Source: Candidatus Caldatribacterium sp.
GTDB lineage: Bacteria; Atribacterota; Atribacteria; Atribacterales; Caldatribacteriaceae
DNA: 64,000 nt
Assembly (NCBI GenBank): GCA_028275365.1
Contig: JAPWUU010000003.1
Span: 1-64,000, forward strand
Direction of reading: 5' to 3'
The position numbers and the translations under genes were made by a program. Each line of letters starts with the position of its first letter. Within the stretch, counting starts at the first letter, position 1. Below the pieces are notes generated by a model. The model was not told where the DNA came from, searched no databases, and saw only the letters and a program-made list of their open reading frames with translations. Of this stretch, positions 41,365 to 50,605 are shown in pieces.

Positions 41365-44300
41365 GGAGAAAAATTTTCTGGGGGAGTATGGCGTTTTTTT
41401 TCGCTTTTCTCCTGTGGGAAGGGGGAAGGCATGGTCTTCGGCAGGTCCTTCGGGAACTCGAAGAAACCCATCGCATCGTTGTTCGCGTTGAGCGCACTGT
41501 TCCGCTCTTTCTGGGGTTTGCCCTTCGGGGGGTTCGGGTCTCGGGTGAAGGGTTCGCTTTCCAGGCTCCGGAAGTTTCGGTCCGTTTGAGCTGGAACCGG
41601 GGGATTTCTGTCGTTATTGAGGACGGTGAGTTCACTTTCTCCTCGGGTTTGCCGTGGTCTGCTCTGGAGTCCCTTCCTCCTCTCTTTGTTGAGGTTCGCA
41701 GGGCTCGCCTTAGCGGGCAGAATCTTCCTCCCTGGGATGGATGGGTGGAGAAAAGTGGTACCGTGCTCCGTTTTGGGATTGCCGCAGGCGACCTTGAGGT
41801 GAGGGGGACCGTGGAGGGAGGAAAAGCGGTTCTTGAGGGGAAGTACCGTACCCTGCCCTTTCGGGGGTCTTTTGTTCCTGCAGAGGGTCGTTTCGAAGGA
41901 GAACTTGGCGAAGGTTCCCGGAGGGTTCACCTTGAAGGTATACTCTCTCGAAAAACTCAGGGGTGGGAACTGTCTCCTCTCCAGGTAGACCAGGGAGGGC
42001 TCTTCTTTTCCGGCCGACTTTTCCGGGGAGATGACGGTCGTTTCGTGCTCTCGGGGAGAGCGCGTGTTCTGGAGGAGGATATCGACGTTTCCCTTCGAGG
42101 GAGAAATGTCCAGACCTCTTTTGAGGGGAACTTCGAGGGGAGGAGTACAACCTCCACTATTTCGGGCCGTTTCCGCGCCGATCTCTGGAATTCTTCTTTC
42201 GTTCTGGAGTTTACCCCCCAGTCGGTATGGCGGGGTGTTCGTCTTTCAGGTCGCCTCGAAGGTTCGGTGGATGATGGTCTCCGTCTCAATTTCCGCGACT
42301 TCTTTGTGTCCCCTGAAGAGGAATGCGCCCTCTTTCCTGTGCGAGGGAGTGGCAGAATCCAGGGACAGGTGGAAAGGAAGGGGGAACTGTGGCAGGGAGA
42401 GATTGCGTTTTCGAGCCCTGAGATCCTCGTCGATCGTCTGAGGCTTAAGGGGGTATCTGCACGGGTTGCCTTGGATGGGGGACGGGTAACGTTTTCAGGA
42501 TCCGGGCACATGTTTGGGGGAAATCTTGAGCTCTCCGGAAGTTATGAGTCGGGCGTGGTTCAGGCCTCAGGAAGGGTCCAAGGGGTCACCCTTGAGGGCA
42601 TTCTGGAGCAGAGTGGTGTGCCACTTTCTGGGACTTTCTCGGGGGACCTCTCCTGCACGGGGAGAGTGGGAGATTTTCGTCTTGTTCTCCGGCTCACCAA
42701 TGGGTCCTTATCCTGGCAAGGTGTGGACCTTGGCAGCATTGCGGGGGGTGAGGTTCTGCTTGAGGGGGAACGCGTGGAGGTCCGGAACCTTCTTGTAACC
42801 CGGGGTAGTGGGAAGCTCTCTGGCAATGTGACGAGGGACGCTTCAGGTATTCGGGGGAAGGGAGAATTTGCGGGGTATCCCCTTGAGGTTTCCTGGAAGG
42901 GGAAGACAGCTGGGTTCATCCTCTGGGGTTCTGTAGCCCTGGAGTGGGGGAAGGAACATTGTCTTGGGCTTTCTCTTTCGTCGCCCTCGTGGTTTTTCGA
43001 GAACCTTCAGGGTCGAGATCTCTCCATCTCTGGCGCCGTCAGGGGGAAAGAAATCACCCTGGACTGCCTGGCTCTGCAGTGGGATGGAGGGTATTTCAAC
43101 GCCCGGGGGAGGGTGGTGCTTGACCGGGAAGTGGACCTTTCTGGAGAAATCGAAAACCTCCGTCTTCCGGACAACGATTTTCGGCTCAGCGGGATGATTC
43201 ACAGGGCCCGTTTCGCCGTTTCCGGACCGTGGGAGAGGGTTTCTTGGAAGTTTGAAGGCGAAGGGTCATCCCTTCGAATCCTGAATGAGCCCCTGGGGGA
43301 GCGTGTTGTGCTGAAGTTTTCCGGAGTCCTTCCCCTTTCTTCGTTTCTTGGAGGAGAAGTTGCTCTTGCCGACATCCTGAACCCGAAAACCCTCAGCGAA
43401 GGGACCATTCTGGTGGAGAGGGCAAATCTCGCCCTTCTTGGAGGAAGCTTCCTCGCGAAGGCTGTGAAACCCGTGGATTTTTCTTTTGTGCTTGACCCTG
43501 GGGATCGCCTGTGGCGTTTCCATTCCGGCGAGGTTGTGCTCTCCTTCCCTCCTTACGGGGATTTTCAGGGAAAGGTGGAAGGGGTGTACGATGGCAGGTG
43601 TTTTGTGGTTGAGAGGCTTGAGCTTTCCGGTTCCCAGGGTGTGCACCTTTCCGGAAAGGGAATCGTGGATACCCTGGCAAGGACTCTGGACCTCCAGTGT
43701 GCCTTTGGAGGGGAACTCTCTTTCCCCTTTGAGGAATTTGTGGTTGAGCTTGGAGGATCAGGAACGCTGCACCTTTTTGGGGATTACGTATCGCCTGTTG
43801 CGGAGGGCTCGGTGACACTCCAGCGGTTTCGGGTTCTTGCTGGTGGGAGAGAATACCTTTCCCTGCAGGGTCTTCAGGGGGATCTCGCAGGGAGGAGGTG
43901 GCGGTTTTCCGGGGGGAAGGGAACGTTCCTTGGGGGAGAGCTTGTGGTGAGGGGTGAGGTTTCCCGAGAGGGCCTCATCCTTCATGGAACGGTTCAGGGG
44001 GATGGGGGCTTTCCTGGGCTTGAGGGGATATTCCAAGGACGGTGGAGTGGTGAACTCGTGGTGACAGGGAAGGAAGGGCAGTACACCCTTGAAGGGGATC
44101 TCGTGGTGCAGGAAGCTGTCCTGGATACGCGGGGAGGAAGAACCGGAGGATCTTTGCGTCTTGATTCCCTGTCTCAAGTGGTGGCAAAAATTCCTTTTCC
44201 TTTGAAACTCCGCCTTTCCTTTCAGGATACTCTCACGGTGAAGACGGATTTCTTGCAGCTTACACTCTCCGGGAACGTGCTGGTTCATCGGGAAGGTGAA

Positions 44301-44882
44301 GACCTGGTGCTCTCTGGTCGCCTGGATGTCCTTCAGGGGACGTATGACCTTATTGCCTGCAGCATCCCCCTTGAAGGATACATCGTGTTCACGGAGCTTG
44401 ACGGATTCACTCCAAGGCTTTGCCTTGAAGGCCGAAAAAGCCTCAGAGGGTATGATCTCAGCGTGCATATCGCCGGACCACTTGATGCCTACACAGTGGC
44501 CTTCTCTTCCGAGCCTCCCCTCTCGCAGGAGGAAATCCTGTCCCTGCTATTTCTGGGTGACAAGGATGCCTATGTTGCGCTCAACCGGGTGAACCTTGCG
44601 CCGGTTTTCCTGAAGATTGCTCGATTCTTGCTTGAGAAGGACTTCTCGCTGAGCCTCAAACCGCTTTTTGACGGGATCACCTTTGATCTGGGGGATTTTT
44701 CCCGGATTACTTTTGAGAAAAAGCTTGGTAGGAACGTGGCTTTCGGGTATACTCAGAACTTGAGCGATGGAGGATCAGCGGTTGAGATGAACATCGACTT
44801 TGGGAAAGAATGGTCCCTGAGGCTTGAGCGGACCGAGAGCGGTGAAACGGAGTGGATGCTCCAGTTTTCCACGAAGTTCTGA
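41352..44882 (+). CDS. TamB-like translocation/assembly or lipid-transport protein
   Basis: Protein of 1176 residues with a single N-terminal anchor (IFWGSMAFFFAFLLW) and a very long beta-rich repeat region, ending in a DUF490/TamB-type domain. The end includes YDLSVHIAGPLDAYTVAFSSEPPLSQEEILSLL and FEKKLGRNVAFGYTQNLSDGG in pieces. TamB and related AsmA-like proteins form periplasm-spanning grooves for phospholipid transfer and outer-membrane protein assembly. Its place directly before bamA agrees. It overlaps the S55 peptidase gene by 13 bases. Confidence 0.82.
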   Translation: MGKLRRKIFWGSMAFFFAFLLWEGGRHGLRQVLRELEETHRIVVRVERTVPLFLGFALRGVRVSGEGFAFQAPEVSVRLSWNRGISVVIEDGEFTFSSGLPWSALESLPPLFVEVRRARLSGQNLPPWDGWVEKSGTVLRFGIAAGDLEVRGTVEGGKAVLEGKYRTLPFRGSFVPAEGRFEGELGEGSRRVHLEGILSRKTQGWELSPLQVDQGGLFFSGRLFRGDDGRFVLSGRARVLEEDIDVSLRGRNVQTSFEGNFEGRSTTSTISGRFRADLWNSSFVLEFTPQSVWRGVRLSGRLEGSVDDGLRLNFRDFFVSPEEECALFPVRGSGRIQGQVERKGELWQGEIAFSSPEILVDRLRLKGVSARVALDGGRVTFSGSGHMFGGNLELSGSYESGVVQASGRVQGVTLEGILEQSGVPLSGTFSGDLSCTGRVGDFRLVLRLTNGSLSWQGVDLGSIAGGEVLLEGERVEVRNLLVTRGSGKLSGNVTRDASGIRGKGEFAGYPLEVSWKGKTAGFILWGSVALEWGKEHCLGLSLSSPSWFFENLQGRDLSISGAVRGKEITLDCLALQWDGGYFNARGRVVLDREVDLSGEIENLRLPDNDFRLSGMIHRARFAVSGPWERVSWKFEGEGSSLRILNEPLGERVVLKFSGVLPLSSFLGGEVALADILNPKTLSEGTILVERANLALLGGSFLAKAVKPVDFSFVLDPGDRLWRFHSGEVVLSFPPYGDFQGKVEGVYDGRCFVVERLELSGSQGVHLSGKGIVDTLARTLDLQCAFGGELSFPFEEFVVELGGSGTLHLFGDYVSPVAEGSVTLQRFRVLAGGREYLSLQGLQGDLAGRRWRFSGGKGTFLGGELVVRGEVSREGLILHGTVQGDGGFPGLEGIFQGRWSGELVVTGKEGQYTLEGDLVVQEAVLDTRGGRTGGSLRLDSLSQVVAKIPFPLKLRLSFQDTLTVKTDFLQLTLSGNVLVHREGEDLVLSGRLDVLQGTYDLIACSIPLEGYIVFTELDGFTPRLCLEGRKSLRGYDLSVHIAGPLDAYTVAFSSEPPLSQEEILSLLFLGDKDAYVALNRVNLAPVFLKIARFLLEKDFSLSLKPLFDGITFDLGDFSRITFEKKLGRNVAFGYTQNLSDGGSAVEMNIDFGKEWSLRLERTESGETEWMLQFSTKF

Positions 44883-44899
44883 AAGGGGGAGAGGAGCTG

Positions 44900-46576
44900 G
44901 TGGCCGAACGGTCTTCTTGGTGGCTTGTCGTGATCGCCGTAGCAGTGGTGATCGCCTGTGGCTTTCAGGCTTTTGCCCAGGAAGTTGCACTTCCTGTCGT
45001 TGCCGTGCGAGTGGAAGGAAATGAACACGTGCATACCCAGCTCATCCTTTCGGCCATTTCCCTGGGTCTCAAAGAGCCCTTCAATCCCCAGAAGGTTGAG
45101 CAGGACGTCAAAAGCATTTACGACCTCGGGTACTTTGCAAAGGTCTGGGTGGAAACAAAGCGTTACCCTGACGGCATTGAGGTCATTTACAAGGTCCAGG
45201 AGTTGCCAGTCATCCAGGCCATAGACATTCAGGGAAATACTGTGCTCTCCACGGAGGAGATCCGTCAGGCCATGATTGTTGCCCCCGGGCAGGTCATGAA
45301 CTGGAAGATTTTTCAGCGGGATCTTGAGCGCATCAAGGCGCTGTACAGCAACAGGGGTTTCCTCATGACTGCGGCCGAGGACATCCGTTTCGATGCATCG
45401 GGTGTCCTCCACTTCACCATCCGGGAGGGTATTGTGGAGCGGGTGGATTTTGAAGGTCTGCAGAAGACAAAGGAATACGTCCTACGGCGGGAGCTGAAGT
45501 TCACCCCTCCCGTTGTTTTTGACTTCGCTAAAATCAAAGAGAGCATGCGGGCCATCTATAACCTGGGGTTTTTTGAGGATATCAGCATGAAGCTTGAGCC
45601 GGGGAGTGACCGGGATCATGTGGTGGTCAAGGTGAAGGTTGTGGAAAAGCCCACGGGGGAAGCCGGAATCGGGGTGGGCTACAACAGCGAGAAGGGGTGG
45701 CTGGGGTTTGTCCGGTACCAGGAGTCCAACTTTGGTGGAAATGCCCAGAAACTCGAACTCCGTTACGAATTTGGAGCTCGAACCCTCTACCGTATCTCGT
45801 TTGAAGAGCCCTGGCTTTTTGGCGAACCCATTTTCTTCGGGGTTGCCCTCTATGACAGGGTGGAGAAAAAGGAACACTGGGTGGAGCAGGAGGTCGTCGG
45901 AGAGTACGAAGAGGAGCGCCTCGGGGGCCAGGTTGCCCTTGGTGGTCGTTTCGGTGACGCATGGCGCTGGCGTGTTCAGTACAAGTCGGAGGATATCACC
46001 ATCACGCCTCTCTCTGGAGAAGTGCCTAAGGCGGATGGGAAGACGAATTCCCTTACACCAACCATCGTCTATGACACTCGGGATGATGTTTTCAATCCCC
46101 ACGAGGGGTGGTACTGCACGCTTCAGGTTGAATTTGCGGGAGGATTCCTGGGAGGTGATTACGACTACACGAAGTATGTCCTCGATGCCCGGAACTACAT
46201 TAACACTGGAGAGAATTCGGTGCTGGCCCTGAGGGTCCTTGGGGGCATTGCCGATCGAGAGCTCCCGAGTTTCGAGAAGTTCTCGGTGGGTGGGGTGAAT
46301 ACCCTCCGAGGGTATGACCTTTATGAGTTCCAGGGAGACAAAATGCTTGTGGCGAACCTCGAGTATCGCTTTGAAGTGGCCAAGAATACGCAGCTTGTGG
46401 TTTTTGGAGACGCTGGCTATGCTTGGGACCTTCAAGAGCCCATCGACCTCGGGGATGTGAAGATAGGCTACGGGGTTGGGCTCCGTTTTGATACGCCCAT
46501 CGGGCCGATTCGCCTTGATTACGGTATTGGTGAAACGGGAAGCCAAACCTATGTGAGCATCGGGCAAACGTTCTGA
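44900..46576 (+). CDS. bamA: Outer-membrane protein assembly factor BamA (three POTRA domains)
   Basis: Omp85 protein of about 558 residues. A signal sequence (VIAVAVVIACGFQAFA) is followed by about three POTRA domains (residues about 34-105, 108-182, 185-260; each with the ...GNxxxxxxxI and YNLGFFEDI-like pattern) rather than the five of E. coli. A 16-strand barrel (about 270-558) follows, with GGVNTLRGYDLYEF as the VRGF/Y-type motif of barrel loop L6 and a terminal phenylalanine (SIGQTF). GTG 44900 has GGGGGAGAGGAG just upstream. Skp follows. Confidence 0.92.
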   Translation: MAERSSWWLVVIAVAVVIACGFQAFAQEVALPVVAVRVEGNEHVHTQLILSAISLGLKEPFNPQKVEQDVKSIYDLGYFAKVWVETKRYPDGIEVIYKVQELPVIQAIDIQGNTVLSTEEIRQAMIVAPGQVMNWKIFQRDLERIKALYSNRGFLMTAAEDIRFDASGVLHFTIREGIVERVDFEGLQKTKEYVLRRELKFTPPVVFDFAKIKESMRAIYNLGFFEDISMKLEPGSDRDHVVVKVKVVEKPTGEAGIGVGYNSEKGWLGFVRYQESNFGGNAQKLELRYEFGARTLYRISFEEPWLFGEPIFFGVALYDRVEKKEHWVEQEVVGEYEEERLGGQVALGGRFGDAWRWRVQYKSEDITITPLSGEVPKADGKTNSLTPTIVYDTRDDVFNPHEGWYCTLQVEFAGGFLGGDYDYTKYVLDARNYINTGENSVLALRVLGGIADRELPSFEKFSVGGVNTLRGYDLYEFQGDKMLVANLEYRFEVAKNTQLVVFGDAGYAWDLQEPIDLGDVKIGYGVGLRFDTPIGPIRLDYGIGETGSQTYVSIGQTF

Positions 46577-46600
46577 ATGTTTCAGGGAAGGAGAGTGTCC

Positions 46601-47170
46601 ATGAGGAAGTTTGCGATTTCCACAATGGTCGGAATTCTTGTGGTCCTTCTGGGGAGCACGCTGGTTGTAGCGCAGGCGCAGACCAAAAAGCCTGCTCAGG
46701 GACAAACGGGTTCTGCGCCATCCTCAGGAGTAGTGGCCATTGGGGTGGTGGATATCAACAAGATCTTCGACGCCCATCCCAATACGGCGAAGATTGCCGA
46801 ACTTGAGAAAAAGATTGCCGAGGAGTTTCAGAAGCGGCAACAGGAGCTGAACGAAAAAGGGAAAGGGAAGACTCGTGAAGAAGTCCAGAAGCTCGAAGAG
46901 GAAATGAACGCTGCCTGGGCACCGGTGCGCGATGAAATGCTGAAAGAGCGTCAGGCGCTCATCGAAGAGCGTTACAGTGACGTGATCAGCGCCATCCGGA
47001 AAGTGGCTGAATCCATGAAACTCGCCCTGGTTGTCCGCAGTACTCTGCGCATTCCGGTCAACCAGAAAGAAGTTCTGGAAATGCCCCTTGTGCTCTACGG
47101 CGGTGTGGACATTACCGATCAGGTTATTCAGGAGCTCCAGAACATTGTGGCTGCCAAGGAGAAGAAGTGA
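46601..47170 (+). CDS. OmpH/Skp-type periplasmic chaperone
   Basis: Protein of 189 residues with a signal peptide (ISTMVGILVVLLGSTLVVAQA) and a Skp-like core: IGVVDINKIFDAHPNTAKIAELEKK in pieces, a charged helical hairpin (about 70-140) and a beta end (ALVVRSTLRIP, LVLYGGVDITDQVI). Skp holds unfolded outer-membrane proteins in the periplasm. GGAAGGAGAG precedes ATG 46601. Gene order bamA-skp-lpxD matches many diderm genomes. The stop overlaps the lpxD start. Confidence 0.9.
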   Translation: MRKFAISTMVGILVVLLGSTLVVAQAQTKKPAQGQTGSAPSSGVVAIGVVDINKIFDAHPNTAKIAELEKKIAEEFQKRQQELNEKGKGKTREEVQKLEEEMNAAWAPVRDEMLKERQALIEERYSDVISAIRKVAESMKLALVVRSTLRIPVNQKEVLEMPLVLYGGVDITDQVIQELQNIVAAKEKK

Positions 47171-48198
47171 GCTTTTTCCGTCTCGGTGAACTGGCAGAAA
47201 TCATTGGGGGTCACCTTTTTGGTGACCCTGATTTTGTCGTCAGGGGTGTTCAGGAGCCTCAGAGAGCCGAAGAGGAGGACCTGATTTTCCTCTTCGACGC
47301 CCGTGCTCTTTTTGAGGTGCTCTCGTCTCGGGCAAAGGCGGTCGTTGCGGGAAGGGGATGCAAAGAGTATCTACCCGAAAAACACGTGATTGAGGTTGAC
47401 CATCCCCGGATTGCCTTTGCCCGGGTTCTTGCCCGTTTCTCTTCCCCTTTCCGCCCTCCCTCTGGTATCCATCCCCTGGCCTTTGTCCACCCCAGAGCAA
47501 GACTTGGTGTTGGGGTGTCGGTGGGGGCTTTCTCGGTTATTGAGGAAGACGCCTCCATAGGGGACAGGACGTGCATTTTCCCCCAGGTGTACATCGGGAA
47601 AGGCGTTCAAATTGGCGCTGACTGTCTCATCTATCCCCAGGTGGTTGTGCGGGAGTACTGTACCGTGGGGAACAGGGTCATCCTGCACAGCGGTGTTGTG
47701 GTGGGAGCAGACGGCTTCGGGTATGAATGGACCGGGGAGAGGTACGAGAAAATTCCCCATATCGGGACGGTGGTCATTGAGGACGACGTGGAGATTGGAG
47801 CGAACACTACTGTGGATCGGGGAACCCTTGGATGTACTCGAATTGGCCGGGGGACGAAAATCGACAACCTGGTCATGGTGGCTCACAACGTCCGTATTGG
47901 AGATCACGTCATCATCGTCGCCCAGTCGGGAATTGCTGGAAGTAGCATTCTTGAGGATGGCGTGGTAATGGGTGGGCAGGCAGGGGTAACGGACCATTGC
48001 TGGGTTGGGAAGGGAGCAAGGATTGCTGCCCGGGCAGGAGTCACGGCGAGGGTGCCACCGGGAGAGGTGGTTTCTGGATTCCCCGCTCAGGAGCACCACA
48101 AGGAACTGAGGGAACGAGCCCTGGTTCGAAAGCTTCCAAAGATGTGGCAGAAAATCGAAGAACTTGAGGAGCGTGTTCGAAAGCTCCTCAAAGAGTGA
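47167..48198 (+). CDS. lpxD: UDP-3-O-acylglucosamine N-acyltransferase
   Basis: Enzyme of 343 residues that adds the second acyl chain in lipid A synthesis. An N-terminal uridine-binding domain (about 1-95) is followed by a left-handed beta helix of hexapeptide repeats (IGDRTCIFPQVYIGKGVQIGA in pieces). The catalytic region is VVVGADGFGYEW and the ending VVSGFPAQEHH is typical. GTG 47167 overlaps the skp stop. Confidence 0.95.
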   Translation: MSFFRLGELAEIIGGHLFGDPDFVVRGVQEPQRAEEEDLIFLFDARALFEVLSSRAKAVVAGRGCKEYLPEKHVIEVDHPRIAFARVLARFSSPFRPPSGIHPLAFVHPRARLGVGVSVGAFSVIEEDASIGDRTCIFPQVYIGKGVQIGADCLIYPQVVVREYCTVGNRVILHSGVVVGADGFGYEWTGERYEKIPHIGTVVIEDDVEIGANTTVDRGTLGCTRIGRGTKIDNLVMVAHNVRIGDHVIIVAQSGIAGSSILEDGVVMGGQAGVTDHCWVGKGARIAARAGVTARVPPGEVVSGFPAQEHHKELRERALVRKLPKMWQKIEELEERVRKLLKE

Positions 48199-49034
48199 GG
48201 GTGTTTCCGTTGCAGTGCACCATCGGTTGCTCTGTGGTGGTCGAAGGACAGGGTCTCCACAGCGGAAAGGAGGTCCGGGTTACCCTTTTCCCCGGGAAGG
48301 TGAACCAGGGGATAGTCTTTCGGGTCCTTTGCGGGGAAAGAGAAGGCGTTGTCCCGGCTCTTTTCCCGTATGCAGTTTTGGGGTACCGCTCAACACTCCT
48401 CAAAAACGGAGAGATCGTCGTGGCCACGGTGGAACACCTTCTTGGAGCGTGCTGGAGTATAGGGGTGGATAACCTCGAGGTGGTGGTGGAAGGCGAAGAA
48501 CTCCCTGGAGGAGACGGCAGCGCTCTTCTCTGGCTTCAGGCCTTTGAGAGAGCCGGGATAAAGGAGCAAGAAGTTCCCCGAAAGACGTTAGTGATTGATC
48601 GGGTGTTCCACGTGCAGCAGGGTGCAGGGCATCTCTTTGCCTTTCCGGCACAGCGTTTTGTGGCCACGTATATCCTTGACTGTACGGAGAAAGGAGAGTT
48701 TCTCCAGGGTCTAACGTTCCAGGAGGGAGAGGAACCAACAGGTATCCTGAGAGCCCGGACGTTTGCCTTTCTCTGGGAAGAAGAGAAACTCAGGAAACTG
48801 GGTCTTGGGAAGGGAGTGCAGGACGAGGCAGTACTTTTAGATGTTCTGGGTGTGGGCAATAAGCCCTTCCGGTTGCCCTCTGAGGCTTGTGCTCACAAGA
48901 TCCTCGACCTCCTTGGTGATTTGATGCTCCTTGGGAAGAGAATTCAGGGGGGATTCCTGGGGTTGCGGTCGGGACACGCCCTGAATCAGGCCATGGTGAA
49001 GTTGCTTTGGGAGGCCGTGAAGGATGGGGATTGA
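48195..49034 (+). CDS. lpxC: UDP-3-O-acyl-N-acetylglucosamine deacetylase
   Basis: Zinc amidase of 279 residues, the committed step of lipid A synthesis. Zinc ligands are in VATVEHLLGACWSIGVDN (His) and AHKILDLLGDLMLLG (His and Asp); the catalytic histidine is in RSGHALNQAMV. DGSALLWLQAF and the substrate-binding EGQGLHSGKEV are present. No fabZ domain is fused and no fabZ gene lies between lpxC and lpxA. GTG 48195 overlaps the lpxD stop. Confidence 0.94.
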   Translation: MRVFPLQCTIGCSVVVEGQGLHSGKEVRVTLFPGKVNQGIVFRVLCGEREGVVPALFPYAVLGYRSTLLKNGEIVVATVEHLLGACWSIGVDNLEVVVEGEELPGGDGSALLWLQAFERAGIKEQEVPRKTLVIDRVFHVQQGAGHLFAFPAQRFVATYILDCTEKGEFLQGLTFQEGEEPTGILRARTFAFLWEEEKLRKLGLGKGVQDEAVLLDVLGVGNKPFRLPSEACAHKILDLLGDLMLLGKRIQGGFLGLRSGHALNQAMVKLLWEAVKDGD

Positions 49035-49842
49035 CAGGACGGCACGGATAGACCCGGAAGCGCAAATCGGAGCAGACGTTGAAATTGGTCCCTACGTCAT
49101 TATCCGGGGGAAGGTCCGGGTGGGGGATGGGACCAGGATTGAACCCTTTGCGGTTCTTGAGGGCAAGGTGGAGATCGGTCCTTCCTGTGTGATTGGGCAT
49201 CATGCCGTCATCGGTGCACCCCCTCAGGATGTGGCTTTCCGGGGGGAGGAGAGCGGGATCGTCATCGGTGAAGGAACCGTGCTCCGGGAGTTTGTAACGG
49301 TGCACCGGGCAACCGGCGAGGGGAAGGTCACGCACATCGGAAAGTCCTGCTTCATCATGGCGTACTGTCACATTGCCCACAACTGCTTCGTGGGTAACGG
49401 AGTAACGATGGCCAATGGAGCAAGCCTTGCCGGGTACGTCACCGTTGAGGACTGGGCGACGCTCAGCGGTTTTGTGGGAGTTCATCAGTTCGTGCGGATT
49501 GGCAAACTCGCCATGATTGGAGGGCTTTCCAAAGTCGTTATGGACATTCCTCCCTATGTGCTCGCTGACGGTCATCCGGCGAGGATTTTCGGGCTCAACA
49601 GGGTTGGCATGCGACGAAGAGGAATTCCTCAGAAGAAGCGAGAGAGTATCGCTCAGGTGTATCGTTTCCTTTTTCGCAGTGGCTTGCCCCTTCGAAGGGC
49701 TATGGAGGAGATTCGGGAAAAAGGTTTTGACCAGGAGGTGGTGGAGGAGATTCTCACTTTCCTGCTGCAAACCAGACGGGGCATCACTCGCTGGGTGAGG
49801 GAGGAGGCCTGCGACTTTGAGGATACTCCTTCTGGCTGGTGA
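49024..49842 (+). CDS. lpxA: UDP-N-acetylglucosamine O-acyltransferase
   Basis: Enzyme of 272 residues catalysing the first step of lipid A synthesis. Hexapeptide-repeat beta helix (IDPEAQIGADVEIGPYVIIRG in pieces) with the catalytic histidine region YCHIAHNCFVGNGV and SGFVGVHQFVRIG. NRVGMRRRGIP and the C-terminal helical domain are typical. ATG 49024 lies 11 bases inside the lpxC end. Confidence 0.95.
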   Translation: MGIDRTARIDPEAQIGADVEIGPYVIIRGKVRVGDGTRIEPFAVLEGKVEIGPSCVIGHHAVIGAPPQDVAFRGEESGIVIGEGTVLREFVTVHRATGEGKVTHIGKSCFIMAYCHIAHNCFVGNGVTMANGASLAGYVTVEDWATLSGFVGVHQFVRIGKLAMIGGLSKVVMDIPPYVLADGHPARIFGLNRVGMRRRGIPQKKRESIAQVYRFLFRSGLPLRRAMEEIREKGFDQEVVEEILTFLLQTRRGITRWVREEACDFEDTPSGW

Positions 49843-50605
49843 AGGAATTCTGCCGGTTCTGGTGAAGGAGGAGGCATCTCGTGCCTTTCAGGTCATCACC
49901 GTATCCTGCCGTCTTTTGCGGTTGCATCCCCGGCTTTTTCCGGAATACCTTCTGGAGCATTTCTCCCTGAGAAAGCTAGCGGAGATCCTTACGAAGGAGC
50001 AACCTTATGCAGTCTGCTGTGCAGGGAAGGTTCCCAAGGCTCACGTTTTTGCTTTTGGGGCTACGGATGCCTCCGGAGCAGAATTTTTCTCCGCGTGTCA
50101 GAGCCTTCGGGACCGGGATATTCTCGGGAAATTCCTGGAGTTTTTCCAAAAGCAACACGTGCAGGTGCTTTCCCCCGTGAATTTTCTCAGGAAGTGGATC
50201 ACCCGGGAAGGGGTATTCTGCGGGCCCCTGCCTACTGAAGAAGAATGGCATGACATCCGTTATGGTTTGAGGATTGCCCGGTTCCTGGCTGATGAGGAAA
50301 TTGGCCAGACGGTGGTGGTGAAGCGGGGAACGATTGTAGCCCTTGAAGGAGCAGAGGGTACCGATGAGACTATCCGGAGGGGATTAGCACTGGCTCGAGG
50401 AGGGGTGGTGGTGAAGGTGGCGCGAAGCAACCAGGACTTTTTCATTGACATTCCCACGGTTGGCGCTGAAACCGTTCGCCTTCTCGTTGAAGGTGGAGGA
50501 AGGGTTCTTGCCCTGGAAAGTGGCCGGACGCTTCTTGTGGACCAGGAAGAGGTTCAGGAGCTCTCGAAGCGGTCCGGGGTGACCGTCTTGGGGATTACCC
50601 TGTGA
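49817..50605 (+). CDS. lpxI: UDP-2,3-diacylglucosamine pyrophosphatase LpxI
   Basis: Hydrolase of 262 residues that releases UMP from UDP-2,3-diacylglucosamine, replacing LpxH. LAGEGILPVLV, the central GATDASG, and the catalytic segment TVVVKRGTIVALEGAEGTDETIRRG, then VVKVARSNQDFFIDIPTVG, are LpxI (DUF1009) features. TTG 49817 overlaps lpxA by 26 bases, with GGAGG about 11 bases upstream. Use of LpxI rather than LpxH is shared by alphaproteobacteria and many deep diderms. Confidence 0.92.
   Translation: MRILLLAGEGILPVLVKEEASRAFQVITVSCRLLRLHPRLFPEYLLEHFSLRKLAEILTKEQPYAVCCAGKVPKAHVFAFGATDASGAEFFSACQSLRDRDILGKFLEFFQKQHVQVLSPVNFLRKWITREGVFCGPLPTEEEWHDIRYGLRIARFLADEEIGQTVVVKRGTIVALEGAEGTDETIRRGLALARGGVVVKVARSNQDFFIDIPTVGAETVRLLVEGGGRVLALESGRTLLVDQEEVQELSKRSGVTVLGITL

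Noticed and set aside
47500-49600. Hexapeptide periodicity in lpxD and lpxA as DNA repeats
   Set aside because: The periodicity is at protein level (left-handed beta helix); the DNA units are diverged.
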